A stretch of 64,000 bases of DNA from Cobetia amphilecti (GCF_030010415.1 NZ_JASCSA010000015.1), one strand, 5' to 3'; positions 43,926-53,301 are shown, counted from the first letter of the stretch. Made by a program: numbers and translations. The notes: generated by a model not told the origin, from the letters alone.

Positions 43926-43951
43926 AGTGAGGGAGACTGCTCGCCAGAAAA

Positions 43952-43983
43952 CGCCAAGGCCGCCCTTTGAGGCGGCCTTGGCG
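43952..43983. terminator. Strong hairpin terminator between dctM and EamA genes
   Basis: A 13-bp stem (CGCCAAGGCCGCC / GGCGGCCTTGGCG) has a CTTTGA loop. On the minus strand it is followed by TTTTC, so it best serves the minus-strand EamA gene; for the plus strand it lacks a good T run. Confidence 0.78.
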
Positions 43984-44055
43984 TGTCTGAAATAGGCGAG
44001 TGAAATGTGCGGGGAGTGACCATCGGCCAACCCAGGCTTCATCAGGCGGGGTATT

Positions 44056-45024
44056 TCACTGATCTGATCCCGTAACAGGAACGCCTTTCGCAACCTCCCG
44101 AGGGCCGGGCACACGCTGCTCGGCGCGCAGCGTCCACATCACACCGCCGAGAATCAACAGCATGCCCAGCACTTCATTGATCTGCGGCCATTGCCATGCC
44201 AGCAGATATCCGTAGAGCAACGCACAGCAGGTCTCGAAGACGATCATCTGTCCGCCTACCGACACCGGCAGGCGCTGGGCCGAGGAATTCCATAAGGCAT
44301 TGGCGATCCAGGAGCCCCCGACCGACATGAACAGGGCTGCGGCAGCGAAGGCCAGCCAGCGTTCAGACGAGAGCTCCAGTGGCAATATCCGCGGCTGCAA
44401 GACGGCGACCAGCACAAGACTCATCACTGCCACGACCCCGGTCGCGATGCCTTGCAGGGTGGACCATTCACGCGCGGAAAAACGATCGGCCTTGAGCTGC
44501 TGGGCATTGCGCAGCGCGAACCATGCCCAGGACATCACGCCGAGCGAGCCACACAGCACGCCGATCAGGTCTCGCCACTCTCCTGCCCCCTGCAGGAAGC
44601 GAAGCAGAACAGGCACGTTCATGCAGACGATTCCCACCGCGATCAGCGCCAGCGACAGGCTCACGGACAGGCGGCTCGCCTGAATATGGCGTCTCCCGAT
44701 CAACATCACCGCCACCGGCACCAGCCCGTTGATCAATGCCGCGATGGCCACGCCGGCATATTGAACGGCCGCCGTCAGCAGGATGAAATACGCCACATTG
44801 CCTGTCAGCGCCAACTCCAGCAGCAAGCGGGTATCGCGCGTAGTGAGGCGAGCGGACAGGCGGCGAGCATGGGGCAACGCGATCGCCGCGGCAAACAGCC
44901 CATAGAGCCCGAAACGTGCGCAGCTGATGACCACTGGATGGATGTCACCAAGCAGTGAGGGCAACACGATGACGCCTCCCCAGAGGGCGCCTGCCATGCC
45001 GGCATGGACTATTGCTTTCTTCAT
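44056..45024 (-). CDS. EamA/DMT-family transporter
   Basis: This 322-aa protein has ten hydrophobic segments in two EamA repeats (HAGMAGALWGGVIVLPSLLG; ELALTGNVAYFILLTAAVQY; and SVGGSWIANALWNSSAQRLP in the second half). It probably exports an amino acid or related metabolite. It is divergent from the LysR gene at 45202, which is likely its regulator. Confidence 0.86.
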   Translation of the reverse strand: MKKAIVHAGMAGALWGGVIVLPSLLGDIHPVVISCARFGLYGLFAAAIALPHARRLSARLTTRDTRLLLELALTGNVAYFILLTAAVQYAGVAIAALINGLVPVAVMLIGRRHIQASRLSVSLSLALIAVGIVCMNVPVLLRFLQGAGEWRDLIGVLCGSLGVMSWAWFALRNAQQLKADRFSAREWSTLQGIATGVVAVMSLVLVAVLQPRILPLELSSERWLAFAAAALFMSVGGSWIANALWNSSAQRLPVSVGGQMIVFETCCALLYGYLLAWQWPQINEVLGMLLILGGVMWTLRAEQRVPGPREVAKGVPVTGSDQ

Positions 45025-45201
45025 GATGAGTCGCCCTTGTCTTGATCAAGGGGCCACTCTAATGCGTTACTTCGTGATCAAGCAGCGACTTTGCCGCATC
45101 CAGCCATTCCATCAAGGAATGTGCGGCGCGAGAGCTGCCTGGAGCCATCCACGCGAGTGCAATGACGAACACAGACACAATTCCAAATACAGGGAACCCC
45201 C

Positions 45202-46122
45202 ATGGCAGGACGTTTTCGCCATCTTCCCTCACTGGAGGGGCTCACGGCCTTCGAGTCCGTGAGTCGCTTGGGAAGCTTCACCCGCGCCGCCGATGAGCTG
45301 TGCCTGACCCAGAGCGCCATCAGCAAGCAGATTCGCGCGCTGGAAGCGTCACTTGGCACGCCGCTGTTCGTGCGCAAGGCGCGCGGAGTCACGCTCTCCA
45401 ATGCGGGAATGCTCTACCAGCAGCACATTCTCCCGGCGCTGCAAGGGCTCGAGATGGCTGGACAGCGTCTGCGCGCACTGCAGCATCCTGACACCGTCAG
45501 CGTGCTGGCAACACATGCCGTCTCCCAGTATTGGCTGTTCCCCTGCCTGTTGAGCTTCAGCGCCGAGCATCCCGAGATCACCGTGCACATCCACGCCTGC
45601 AACGAGATGGATGCCAGCATGGTGCCGGACCATGATCTCGCGATCCTCTATGGCGACGGCGAATGGCCGTCTCTGGGTGCCACGCCGCTGATTCACGAAG
45701 ATATCTATCCGGTGGCGCGCCCGGATGTAATCAAGGAGCAGGGACTTTCGCTGGAAGAGCTGGCCCAGCGGCCGCTGATTCAGCTGGACTCCTCCTGGAA
45801 CTGCATGGACTGGTCTCATTGGTTCGCCCATTTCGGTATTCGCTACCGTGCGCCCAAGTCTGACATCACCTTCAATCAGCTGACGCTGACCTACGCCGCC
45901 ATTCAACGAGGCGCCGGCATCGGGCTGGCGTGGGACTTCATGGCGGCGGACGCCATCGCCAAGGGCGAGCTGGTACGTGTCACGGATCAGCGCGCGATCA
46001 CCGGCCTCGCGGAGCATCTCGTGTTTGATCTCGATCGACCGCTCTCGGCCTCCGCGCGATTGTTCCGGGATTGGCTGATCGCCAAGGCTGGGGAGGGCGG
46101 TGTGACTAGGCAGAAGGACTGA
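45202..46122 (+). CDS. LysR-family regulator (GcvA-like)
   Basis: This 306-aa regulator begins with LPSLEGLTAFESVSRLGSFT and DELCLTQSAISKQIRALEAS, the winged helix of the GcvA/DsdC branch, and has an effector domain with HDLAILYGDGEWPSLGATPL. It lies 177 bp from the divergent EamA exporter and probably controls it. The tail RQKD is followed by a repeat and a terminator. Confidence 0.9.
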   Translation: MAGRFRHLPSLEGLTAFESVSRLGSFTRAADELCLTQSAISKQIRALEASLGTPLFVRKARGVTLSNAGMLYQQHILPALQGLEMAGQRLRALQHPDTVSVLATHAVSQYWLFPCLLSFSAEHPEITVHIHACNEMDASMVPDHDLAILYGDGEWPSLGATPLIHEDIYPVARPDVIKEQGLSLEELAQRPLIQLDSSWNCMDWSHWFAHFGIRYRAPKSDITFNQLTLTYAAIQRGAGIGLAWDFMAADAIAKGELVRVTDQRAITGLAEHLVFDLDRPLSASARLFRDWLIAKAGEGGVTRQKD

Positions 46123-46128
46123 GCAGAA

Positions 46129-46180
46129 TGTCTGAACATGAGCCTTGAGCACAGTGTCTAGACATGAGTCCTGAACGTGA
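46129..46180 (+). repeat. Two imperfect 26-bp tandem repeats
   Basis: The units begin TGTCTGAACATGAGCCTTGA and TGTCTAGACATGAGTCCTGA and lie end to end between the LysR stop and the terminator stem. Confidence 0.65.
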
Positions 46181-46206
46181 AAGAGCCACCCCGTGGGGTG
46201 GCTCTT
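46181..46206. terminator. Bidirectional terminator between LysR gene and sugar-acid operon
   Basis: A 12-bp stem (AAGAGCCACCCC / GGGGTGGCTCTT) with minimal loop lies between two convergent transcription units. T-rich text follows on both strands, TTCTGG and TTTCACG. Confidence 0.82.
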
Positions 46207-46250
46207 CTGGCAGGCGTGAACTGCACTACACCTTGTTCAATGGCGGGGTA

Positions 46251-47831
46251 TCAGCCCTCCCGCACTCCATCCACCAGTCGACTGATGTCGGAGGGCGCGT
46301 CGTGCTTGAGTTCCGGCGGCAGCAGGGCATCCGGCAGGTCCTGATAGCAGACCGGGCGCAGGAAGCGGTGAATCGCGGCGGTGCCCACCGAGGTAGTGCG
46401 GCTATCGGAGGTGGCGGGCCAGGGGCCGCCGTGGACCATGGCGTCACAGACTTCGACCCCTGTCGGCCAGCCATTGACGAGGATGCGTCCGGCGCGACGT
46501 TCCAGCACCGGCAGCAACTGGCGTGCGGCATCGTGATCGGCATCATCCAGGTGCAGAGTGGCGGTCAGCTGGCCTTCCAGCGCGCTGCAGACCTGCTTGA
46601 GCTGAGCGAGGTCATCGCATTCGATGATCAACGAGCTGGAGCCGAAGACTTCCGCCTGCATGGCCTCATTGGCCAGGAAGTCACTCGCCCGGGTGCTGAA
46701 CAGCTGGGTCTGGCAGGGGCTGGCGATGGGAGAATCGCTTTCGCCACTGGCCAGGCAGGTGATGCCGGCCTGTGAGGACAGGCTCGCCACGCCTTCGGCA
46801 TAGGCCTTGTGGATGCCCGGCGTCAGCATGGTCTGCACTGGACTTGCCTGGGTGGCGGGAATGGCGGCTTGCTTGAAGCGCTCCAGTGCTTCGCTCTTGA
46901 CGGCCAGCACCAGTCCCGGGTTGGTGCAGAACTGACCGGCGCCCATGTTGAGCGAGCCGACGAATGCGCTGCCCAGCGCTTCACCGCGGGCTTCCAGTGC
47001 GGCCGGCATCAGGATGACCGGGTTGATGCTGCTCATCTCGGCATAGACCGGAATCGGCTGCGGGCGCGCCTGAGCGAGGGCCAGCAGGGCGGTGCCGCCA
47101 CTGCGCGAGCCGGTGAAGCCGACCGCCTGGATCTCGGGATGCTTGACCAGTGCCTGGCCGACCTCATTGCCGGGGCCGAACAGCAGCGAGAAGACACCTT
47201 CCGGCATCTCGCAACGCTTGGCGGCACGCGCCACGGCCTGACCGACCAGTTCCGAGGTGCCCGGGTGGGCCGAGTGTCCCTTGACTACCACCGGGCAGCC
47301 CGCGGCCAGCGCGGAAGCGGTATCGCCACCGGCCACCGAGAAGGCCAGCGGGAAGTTGCTGGCCCCGAAGACGGCCACCGGACCCAGCGGGATCTGACGT
47401 TGGCGCAGGTCGGCACGCGGCAGGGGGGCGCGTTCCGGCAGCGCAGGATCGACGCGCACATCCTGCCACTCACCGCGGCGCAGTACCTTGGCGAACAGCT
47501 TGAGCTGTCCGCAGGTGCGGCCGCGTTCACCGTTCAGGCGTGCCTCGGGCAGGCCGGTCTCATGCATGGCGCGCTGGGTCAGGGTATCGCCCAGTGCATC
47601 GATTTCCTCGGCGATGGTCTCGAGGAAGATGGCTCTCGCGTCGGTCGATGTGGCGCGATAGGCATCGAAGGCCTGACTGGCCAGCTGGCAGGCCTCTTCC
47701 ACCGTGCTCGCGTCGGCGCCCGGATAGGCAGGTTCCAGACGCTCACCCGTGGCCGGATTGATGGCGTGGATCGCCTCGCCCTGAGCGGCGAAGCTGCGTT
47801 GTCCAATAAGCTGATGACCGTTGAGTGACAT
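46251..47831 (-). CDS. 2-ketoglutarate semialdehyde dehydrogenase (NADP-type ALDH)
   Basis: This 526-aa enzyme belongs to the long ALDH group that oxidises 2,5-dioxopentanoate to 2-ketoglutarate. The active-site Cys is in GAGQFCTNPGLVL and the Glu in PVYAEMSSINPVI. Typical group text is VAVFGASNFPLAFSVAGGDT, VVKGHSAHPGTSELVG and the C-terminal GRILVNGWPTGVEVCDAMVH. It is the last gene of the large minus-strand operon and would complete a Weimberg-like pathway after the AraD1-type dehydratase at 56704. It is a different family branch from the ALDH at 4794, so the window holds two unrelated enzymes for a similar step. Confidence 0.9.
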   Translation of the reverse strand: MSLNGHQLIGQRSFAAQGEAIHAINPATGERLEPAYPGADASTVEEACQLASQAFDAYRATSTDARAIFLETIAEEIDALGDTLTQRAMHETGLPEARLNGERGRTCGQLKLFAKVLRRGEWQDVRVDPALPERAPLPRADLRQRQIPLGPVAVFGASNFPLAFSVAGGDTASALAAGCPVVVKGHSAHPGTSELVGQAVARAAKRCEMPEGVFSLLFGPGNEVGQALVKHPEIQAVGFTGSRSGGTALLALAQARPQPIPVYAEMSSINPVILMPAALEARGEALGSAFVGSLNMGAGQFCTNPGLVLAVKSEALERFKQAAIPATQASPVQTMLTPGIHKAYAEGVASLSSQAGITCLASGESDSPIASPCQTQLFSTRASDFLANEAMQAEVFGSSSLIIECDDLAQLKQVCSALEGQLTATLHLDDADHDAARQLLPVLERRAGRILVNGWPTGVEVCDAMVHGGPWPATSDSRTTSVGTAAIHRFLRPVCYQDLPDALLPPELKHDAPSDISRLVDGVREG

Positions 47832-47873
47832 CGTGTCTTCTCCTTGATAAGTGAAGCCCTGAGGCAGGTTGAG

Positions 47874-48938
47874 TCAGGCCGTGGGTGTCGTGTGGGTTGC
47901 AGTAGAGGACGTAATTGAAGGTGTAGTAGCGGTGGAGCTGGTTACAGCGGCAGCGTCCGTGGGCGATGCGATAGTGGCAATCGGCAGCCGATACCAGTGA
48001 ATGGCGTTGTCGTGCAGTACCTTGTCGAGGGTGCGCTGGCGCAGATCGGCGCGCGTCATCTGTTCAATGGCGCTGGTCACCAGCGCTAGCCAGTCGCCAT
48101 AGCTGACCTTGAGGCCGGAGACCGGGAAGTTGCTGGCGAACAGACAGCGCTGGGCACCGAAGATATCCAGTACTTCACACAGCAGCTCGCGATTGGCGCC
48201 GGCATCCCAGGCATGCCAGGGCGTGCCCAACTCCGACAGCTTGACGGTGACATTCGCATTGTCGGCAAGCGCCCGCATCCCTGCGCGCCATTGGGCAAGG
48301 CCTTGCGGCGTGCGATCCCACGGCAGCCCGCTGTGGTTGAGGATGACGCGCAGGCCGGGGAAGCCTTCCAGCGTCGCGGCCGCCTCTTCAAGATGCCAGG
48401 CGGGCACGCGCAGGTCCCAGCTCAGGTCACGCTCCGTGAGCAGCGCCAGTCCCTCGCACCAGCGCGGGTCCTGCAGACTGCCGCTGGTGCCCGCCACCGA
48501 TTGGCGGGTCTGCGGCGTGGTAGCGGTGACTGGCTTGGCGCGAACGCCACGAAACAGCGGCGATTCACATTGAGCGTCCAGCTGTGCGGCGCACTCGTCA
48601 GTGCCGAAGGCGGCCCAGCCGACATGTGCGCTGGGTAGTGCATGAGTGGCCTGCTGTCGGGTGATCCAGCGCGTCTCCTCCAGTGCCTGCGAGCGTGCGG
48701 CCTCGGCTTCACAGTGCACGCTGCCCACCAGCCGGAAGCCCTCAGGCACCAGGCGCTTCAAGTCCGCGGCCACAAAGGGTCGGCGGATCGCGGCGTAATC
48801 GCCGAGAAAGAAGTTCTCCACCGGTGACTCTTCCAACCAGGGGTACGCCACCTGGCCATCCAGTGCCCAGAAGTGATGGTGCGCATCGATCAGCGGCTGA
48901 CTGTGTGATGGCTCGTGCCTGAATGTGGTATCCGTCAT
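47874..48938 (-). CDS. Amidohydrolase-2 family protein (sugar lactonase-like) with low-complexity tail
   Basis: This 354-aa protein belongs to the COG3618/L-fuconolactonase-like amidohydrolases. It has the HxH motif in LIDAHHHFWALDG, conserved LGDYAAIRRPF, a barrel His in VILNHSGLPWDR and CLFASNFPVSGL near the end (Asn where classical members have Asp). These enzymes open sugar lactones. The last 30 residues are a Thr/Ser/Ala low-complexity extension (IASPTDAAAVTSSTATTPS and on), which is unusual. It is paralogous to the protein at 54457 in the same operon. Confidence 0.86.
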   Translation of the reverse strand: MTDTTFRHEPSHSQPLIDAHHHFWALDGQVAYPWLEESPVENFFLGDYAAIRRPFVAADLKRLVPEGFRLVGSVHCEAEAARSQALEETRWITRQQATHALPSAHVGWAAFGTDECAAQLDAQCESPLFRGVRAKPVTATTPQTRQSVAGTSGSLQDPRWCEGLALLTERDLSWDLRVPAWHLEEAAATLEGFPGLRVILNHSGLPWDRTPQGLAQWRAGMRALADNANVTVKLSELGTPWHAWDAGANRELLCEVLDIFGAQRCLFASNFPVSGLKVSYGDWLALVTSAIEQMTRADLRQRTLDKVLHDNAIHWYRLPIATIASPTDAAAVTSSTATTPSITSSTATHTTPTA

Positions 48939-48981
48939 GACTGGCTCGTGTCCTGGTTAGAAGCATCAAGTGCCGATTGAC

Positions 48982-49917
48982 TCAGTGGTCACGCACCAGC
49001 AGGCAGGACACGTCCGGCTCGGCGCGTGTCGCGAAGCTTCTGCGTACCTGGCCGCTTTCCAGATCCAGCACCGCGATGCGATCGCCCTTGAGCGAGACGA
49101 AGGCCTGCTCGCCATCGGGGTGGAAGCTCATCGCGATGGGAATCGCCTCAAGCTGGATGGTGCCCAGCGGCGCCAGCGCCTCATCGAACAATGACAGCGA
49201 GCTCTCCCCGTAATTGGTGGTGATCAGGCGCCCCTTGGGGTCACGGTAGATGCGGTTGGGATCTCGACCGGTGGTCGCCGAGGCGCGCACGGTCATCGAT
49301 TCGGTATCCACCGCCACGATGCTGTCGTCATCGCGGTTGCTGATGAACAGGGTGCGGCCATCGGCGGACAGACTGTTGCCCTCCGGCTTGCGGCCCGGAA
49401 TCATCGCGATGGGCGTGAAGGTGGCATCGCGAGGCTTGAACTTGGTGATGGTATTGCTGAGCAGATTGATGCCGTAGGCCCAGTCGCCCGTCTTGGTGAG
49501 CGCGAACAGGTGCGTCTTGTAGCCACCGGAGGACACGGCCAGATCCGGCGTGGTCTGGGTCAGGGGCGTGTTGAACAGCAGCAGGGTGTTGTGGCCTTCG
49601 CTCATGGCGTAGAGGCGGTCCTGGTCATCGATGCCCAGGCCGTGGATGCGATAGTACGGCCAGGTACTGAGCGTATTGATCAGCGTGAAGGTCTCGAGAT
49701 CGACCACGAACACCGAGCAGCCGCCCTGGTCGCCGATACAGTCGGCACCGAGGATGCCGTAGTGACCCACGAAGGCGTAGCGGCCGGTGGAATCCACCAC
49801 GAACTCATGCGGGTAATCCGGCAGGCACAGGTGGTGGAGTTCCTCGCCGCTGGTGGCGTCGAACAGACTCAGGGTGTGCGCACATTTCTGGTTGAGCAGC
49901 AGAACATCTCGGGACAT
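48982..49917 (-). CDS. Seven-bladed beta-propeller (YVTN/lactonase-like) protein
   Basis: This 311-aa protein is built of YVTN-type beta-propeller repeats (DSTGRYAFVGHYGILG, SADGRTLFISNRDDDSIVAV, HPDGEQAFVSLKGDRIAVLD). It has no signal peptide, so it appears cytoplasmic, unlike most secreted YncE-like proteins. The cytosolic 6-phosphogluconolactonase-type (YbhE) fold is a precedent for sugar-lactone hydrolysis. Sitting between a TRAP binding protein and a lactonase-like amidohydrolase, it may be a lactonase or an accessory sensor. The function is not established. Confidence 0.78.
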   Translation of the reverse strand: MSRDVLLLNQKCAHTLSLFDATSGEELHHLCLPDYPHEFVVDSTGRYAFVGHYGILGADCIGDQGGCSVFVVDLETFTLINTLSTWPYYRIHGLGIDDQDRLYAMSEGHNTLLLFNTPLTQTTPDLAVSSGGYKTHLFALTKTGDWAYGINLLSNTITKFKPRDATFTPIAMIPGRKPEGNSLSADGRTLFISNRDDDSIVAVDTESMTVRASATTGRDPNRIYRDPKGRLITTNYGESSLSLFDEALAPLGTIQLEAIPIAMSFHPDGEQAFVSLKGDRIAVLDLESGQVRRSFATRAEPDVSCLLVRDH

Positions 49918-50018
49918 GACATTTCTCCAATCAGCGAGGGTGCCGTCAGGGCCTGGTTATCAAGGACTTGCGCCCTCGCTGGGGTGACAGATAGGGAAAT
50001 CGAAAAAGCGCTTGGGCG

Positions 50019-51065
50019 TTACTGAGTCACGGCGGCCGTGGTCTTCTGCGTGCCTTGCGGTTCGGCTTTTGCATTTACATCGGCGCTGGCCTGGCTGGCG
50101 CCCTGGATAGCATCGATCCAGTTGCGACCATTGGCGGCGATATAGCTGTCCCAGGTCGGCAGCACGACCTTCTGGAAGGCGGCGGTATCGACATCGGTCT
50201 CGATCTTCATGCCCTTGTCGGCCAGTTCAGCGAGAATCTTCTGCTCGTTCTTCGCGTTCAGTTCACGCTGATAATCACCGGCCTCGCGCGCCGCGCTTAC
50301 CAGTACCTGCTGATATTCTGGTGACAGGCTTTCGAACTTGTCGTCGTTCATCACCATCAGCAGCGAGGTGTAGGCCTGATTGGTCAGTGACAGGTAGTCC
50401 TGGACCTCATAGAAGCCCGCCGACCAGACGATGCTGATCGGGTGGTCCTGCGCGTCGACCGTGCCGGTTTCCATCGCGGTGTAGAGCTCGCCCAGCGGCA
50501 TCGGCACCGGATTCGCACCCAGCAACGAGAAGGCCTCGATAAGCGACTTGTTGGAGTTGGTGCGCATCACCAGGCCATCGACATCGGCGGGTGTCTTGAT
50601 CGGGTGTTTGGAGTTGGTCATCGCGCGGAAGCCGACTTCCCAGAAGGCCAGCCCCTTGAGGTTGTCTTCCTTGAGCAGAGCCAGGGCATCATCGCCGACC
50701 TTGCCGTCCAGCACCTGATAGGCCGTCTTGCGGTCCGGGAAGATGTAGGGCAGATCGAAGGCGCCCAGCGCCGGCTTAAGGCCCGCGAAGTTGGGGTTGC
50801 CGGACATCTCGATATCGATGGTGCCGCTGCGCACGCCGGCGATCATCTGCTGGTCGCCCCCGAGCACACCATTGCCGAAGATGTTGACGGTGATCTCGCC
50901 ATCCGTGCCTTCCTTGACCAGCTCGGCGAAGCGCTCGGCCGCCTGCTGCTGGGTATCGGTGGTCGGGGCGGCGTGGGCCAGCTTGAGCGTCATCTGGGCA
51001 TGGGCAGCACTCAGAGGGGCGATCAACAGCAGGCTGGCGAGGGTCGTCTTGATCATGGGTGTCAT
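50019..51065 (-). CDS. TRAP substrate-binding protein DctP (third of three in the operon)
   Basis: This 348-aa binding protein has a signal peptide (MIKTTLASLLLIAPLSAAHA) and DctP text: FGNGVLGGDQQMIAGVRSG, WEVGFRAMTNSKHPI, LVMRTNSNKSLIEAF (conserved Arg) and ELYTAMETGTVDAQDHPISI. A polar Ala/Thr/Gln-rich tail extends the C-terminus. It follows dctM by about 160 bp, across a 16-bp tandem repeat. It is distinct in sequence from the two other binding proteins of this operon. Confidence 0.92.
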   Translation of the reverse strand: MTPMIKTTLASLLLIAPLSAAHAQMTLKLAHAAPTTDTQQQAAERFAELVKEGTDGEITVNIFGNGVLGGDQQMIAGVRSGTIDIEMSGNPNFAGLKPALGAFDLPYIFPDRKTAYQVLDGKVGDDALALLKEDNLKGLAFWEVGFRAMTNSKHPIKTPADVDGLVMRTNSNKSLIEAFSLLGANPVPMPLGELYTAMETGTVDAQDHPISIVWSAGFYEVQDYLSLTNQAYTSLLMVMNDDKFESLSPEYQQVLVSAAREAGDYQRELNAKNEQKILAELADKGMKIETDVDTAAFQKVVLPTWDSYIAANGRNWIDAIQGASQASADVNAKAEPQGTQKTTAAVTQ

Positions 51066-51096
51066 TGAATGGCTCTCTTGTTGTCTTTGTTGGCTA

Positions 51097-51160
51097 CTGT
51101 CTTAGCGGGCTGCTGTCTTAGCGGGCTGCTGTCTTAGCGGGCGACTGTCTAAGCAAGCGG
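51097..51160 (-). repeat. Four 16-bp tandem repeats between dctM and dctP
   Basis: Two units are identical (CTGTCTTAGCGGGCTG at 51097 and 51113); the third (51129) differs at the last two bases and the fourth (51145) is more degenerate. The array sits in the transcribed spacer of the operon. Confidence 0.85.
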
Positions 51161-51227
51161 AGTGTCGTTGGCGTCTTGCCTTCTTTCTGTCGTCTTTTGC
51201 GGCTTCGTGGCTTTGGTTGTCACGGGG

Positions 51228-52508
51228 TCAGTCGGTCATCCAGTAAAGCGGCGCGGTGATGATCTGCGGGAAGGCGACGAACAGCAGCAGAATCACCACA
51301 TAGGCGAGGGCGAAGGGCGCGACGCCACTGACTGCCTTCTCGAACTTGAGGTTGCCGACGCTGGTGATCACGTTGAGCACGTTGCCGACCGGCGGGGTGA
51401 TCAGGCCGATGGCGCAATTGAGGACGAACATGATCCCGAAGTAGACCGGGTCGATGCCGGCCAGCTTGACGATGGGCATCAGGATCGGCGTGAGCACCAG
51501 AATGGTCGGGGTCAGGTCCATCACCATGCCGACCACCAGCACGATGCCCATGATGGCGAGCATCAGGATGCGCGGATCATCGGCGAGCGGCTGCAGCAGG
51601 CCGGCCACCATCAGCGGCAGCTGGGCGATGCTGATCAGCCAGGAGGCGACCATCGCCGCGGCGACCAGGAACATCACGATGGCGGTGCTGCGGGCGGCCT
51701 GGGCGAGCACGGCATAGAGCTGGCTGAGGTCGAGTTCGCGGTAGACCACGGTGGCGACGAAGATGGCGTAGACCGCCGCGACCACACCGGCCTCGGTCGG
51801 GGTGAAGATGCCGCTCTTGATGCCACCGATGATGATGACCGGCAGCATGATGGCCCAGAAGCTGTCCTTGAGTGCCTTGAGGCGTTCACGCCCGCTGGCC
51901 TTCTTCGTGACCACCAGATCTTCCTTGCGGGTCATGAACAGCCACATCACCACCAGGGTCACGCCCATGATCAGCCCCGGCACGATGCCGGCGAGGAACA
52001 GCTTGCCGATGGAGATGCCACCGGCGACCCCGATGATGATCAGCGGAATGGAGGGTGGGATGATCGGCGCGATGATGCCACCGGCGGCCATCAGGCCGGA
52101 GGAGCGGCCCAGCGGATAGCCGGCCTTGCGCATCATCGGCAGCAGCATGCTGGCCAGCGCCGCGGTATCGGCGACGGCGGAACCTGACAGGCTGGCCATG
52201 ACGATGGCGGCGAAGATGGCGACGAAGCCGAGCCCGCCCTTGCGGTGGCCCACCAGTGACATCGCCAGCGTGACGATGCGCTGGGAAAGCCCGCCGCGCG
52301 ACATCACTTCGCCGGCGGTGAGGAAGAAGGGAATGGCCAGCAGGGTGTAGCTGTCGGCGCCATTGACCAGGTTCTGGGCCAGGATCTGCGAATTGAACAG
52401 ATCCAGATGCAGCATCAGCACGATGGCACTGACCAGCAGGGCGAAGGCGATGGGGAGGCTCAGGCCGATGGCGGCCAGCAGGGAGCCGAGGAAAAGCCCG
52501 ATGGTCAT
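51228..52508 (-). CDS. TRAP transporter large permease DctM of the sugar-acid operon
   Basis: This 426-aa permease has about twelve membrane segments with SYTLLAIPFFLTAGEVMSRG, SLSGSAVADTAALASMLLPM and IIAPIIPPSIPLIIIGVAGG. Its ATG overlaps the dctQ stop by four bases. It looks intact, but its small partner dctQ is frameshifted here, so assembly of the transporter is in question. Confidence 0.92.
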   Translation of the reverse strand: MTIGLFLGSLLAAIGLSLPIAFALLVSAIVLMLHLDLFNSQILAQNLVNGADSYTLLAIPFFLTAGEVMSRGGLSQRIVTLAMSLVGHRKGGLGFVAIFAAIVMASLSGSAVADTAALASMLLPMMRKAGYPLGRSSGLMAAGGIIAPIIPPSIPLIIIGVAGGISIGKLFLAGIVPGLIMGVTLVVMWLFMTRKEDLVVTKKASGRERLKALKDSFWAIMLPVIIIGGIKSGIFTPTEAGVVAAVYAIFVATVVYRELDLSQLYAVLAQAARSTAIVMFLVAAAMVASWLISIAQLPLMVAGLLQPLADDPRILMLAIMGIVLVVGMVMDLTPTILVLTPILMPIVKLAGIDPVYFGIMFVLNCAIGLITPPVGNVLNVITSVGNLKFEKAVSGVAPFALAYVVILLLFVAFPQIITAPLYWMTD

Positions 52509-53199
52509 GGCGTATCTCCTTGCGAATCAGAGGCGTGGCCCGGCGCGACGCGCGGCGTGACAGCATGCAGTGCCAGCGGCGTCAGCAGACGCCAGAGCAG
52601 AATCAGCGACATCAGCACGCCTGCCATCAGGCCGGCGAGATAGAGGACGCCGACCGGAATGCCGCTGATGGGAGAGAGGTTGCTCCAGTTGAGCACCGTC
52701 TGGGCATAGCTGCCCTTGAGCAGCATCAGGCAGCAGCCGAGCATCGCCAGGGCCACCAGCCGATCAAGCCCGGCGCGCATGGCCGCTGGCAGCTTGTCGG
52801 CGAAGGTATTGACGCTCAGGTGCTCCTGGCGGATCAGCGCCGTGACCGCGCCCATGAAGGTGACCCACACGAACAGGAAGCGGGACAGCTCGACACTGAT
52901 CGAGATGCCGCTGTTGAAGCCGTAGCGCAGCACCACATTGACGAACACCAGTACGATCATCGCCACCAGCGCCAGCACCATCAGCAGGGTCAGGGTCTTC
53001 TCGAGTCCCTTGAACAGCGCCGTGATGCCGACGGCAATGCTCGAGGGGGCGGCCGTGTCCTGCGGGGCTGTCTAGTTGTCTTGTTCTGCGGAGCTGCCGT
53101 GTCCTGCGCAGCGCCAGCGGCCTTGCGGGACTCGGCATGCGTGGCAGAGGGCGGTTTGATCGGCATGGATAACGGCATCTCTTGGGTCAGTTTGTTCAT
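52505..53199 (-). pseudogene. TRAP small membrane subunit dctQ, frameshifted by a 44-bp duplication-type insertion
   Basis: The 5' part starts at ATG 53197-53199 (MNKLTQEMPLSMPIKPP, with GGGGA upstream) and the membrane part (SSIAVGITALFKGLEKTLTL, LALVAMIVLVFVNVVLRYGF, SVELSRFLFVWVTFMGA) lies in another frame reaching 52505. A TAG blocks the second frame at the junction. The 13-base sequence GCCGTGTCCTGCG occurs at 53052-53064 and again at 53096-53108, 44 bp apart; removing one 44-bp period joins the two frames into a normal DctQ of about 216 aa. As given, only a fragment from an internal ATG (52981, no ribosome site) could be made. A sequencing or assembly error is the main alternative. Confidence 0.82.
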
Positions 53200-53301
53200 G
53201 GTGTCATCCCCGAAGGAGGCATCTCGATGACGGTGCGGCAGCGCTGTCATTGCGCCCCTCTGGTTGCAGCGAAAAGGGCACTGCCGCGTGTCGGTGGCTG
53301 G

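Noticed and set aside
51162..52187. 341-aa plus-strand His/Asp-rich frame opposite dctM
   Set aside because: Antisense of a permease gene; the composition is that of a shadow frame.
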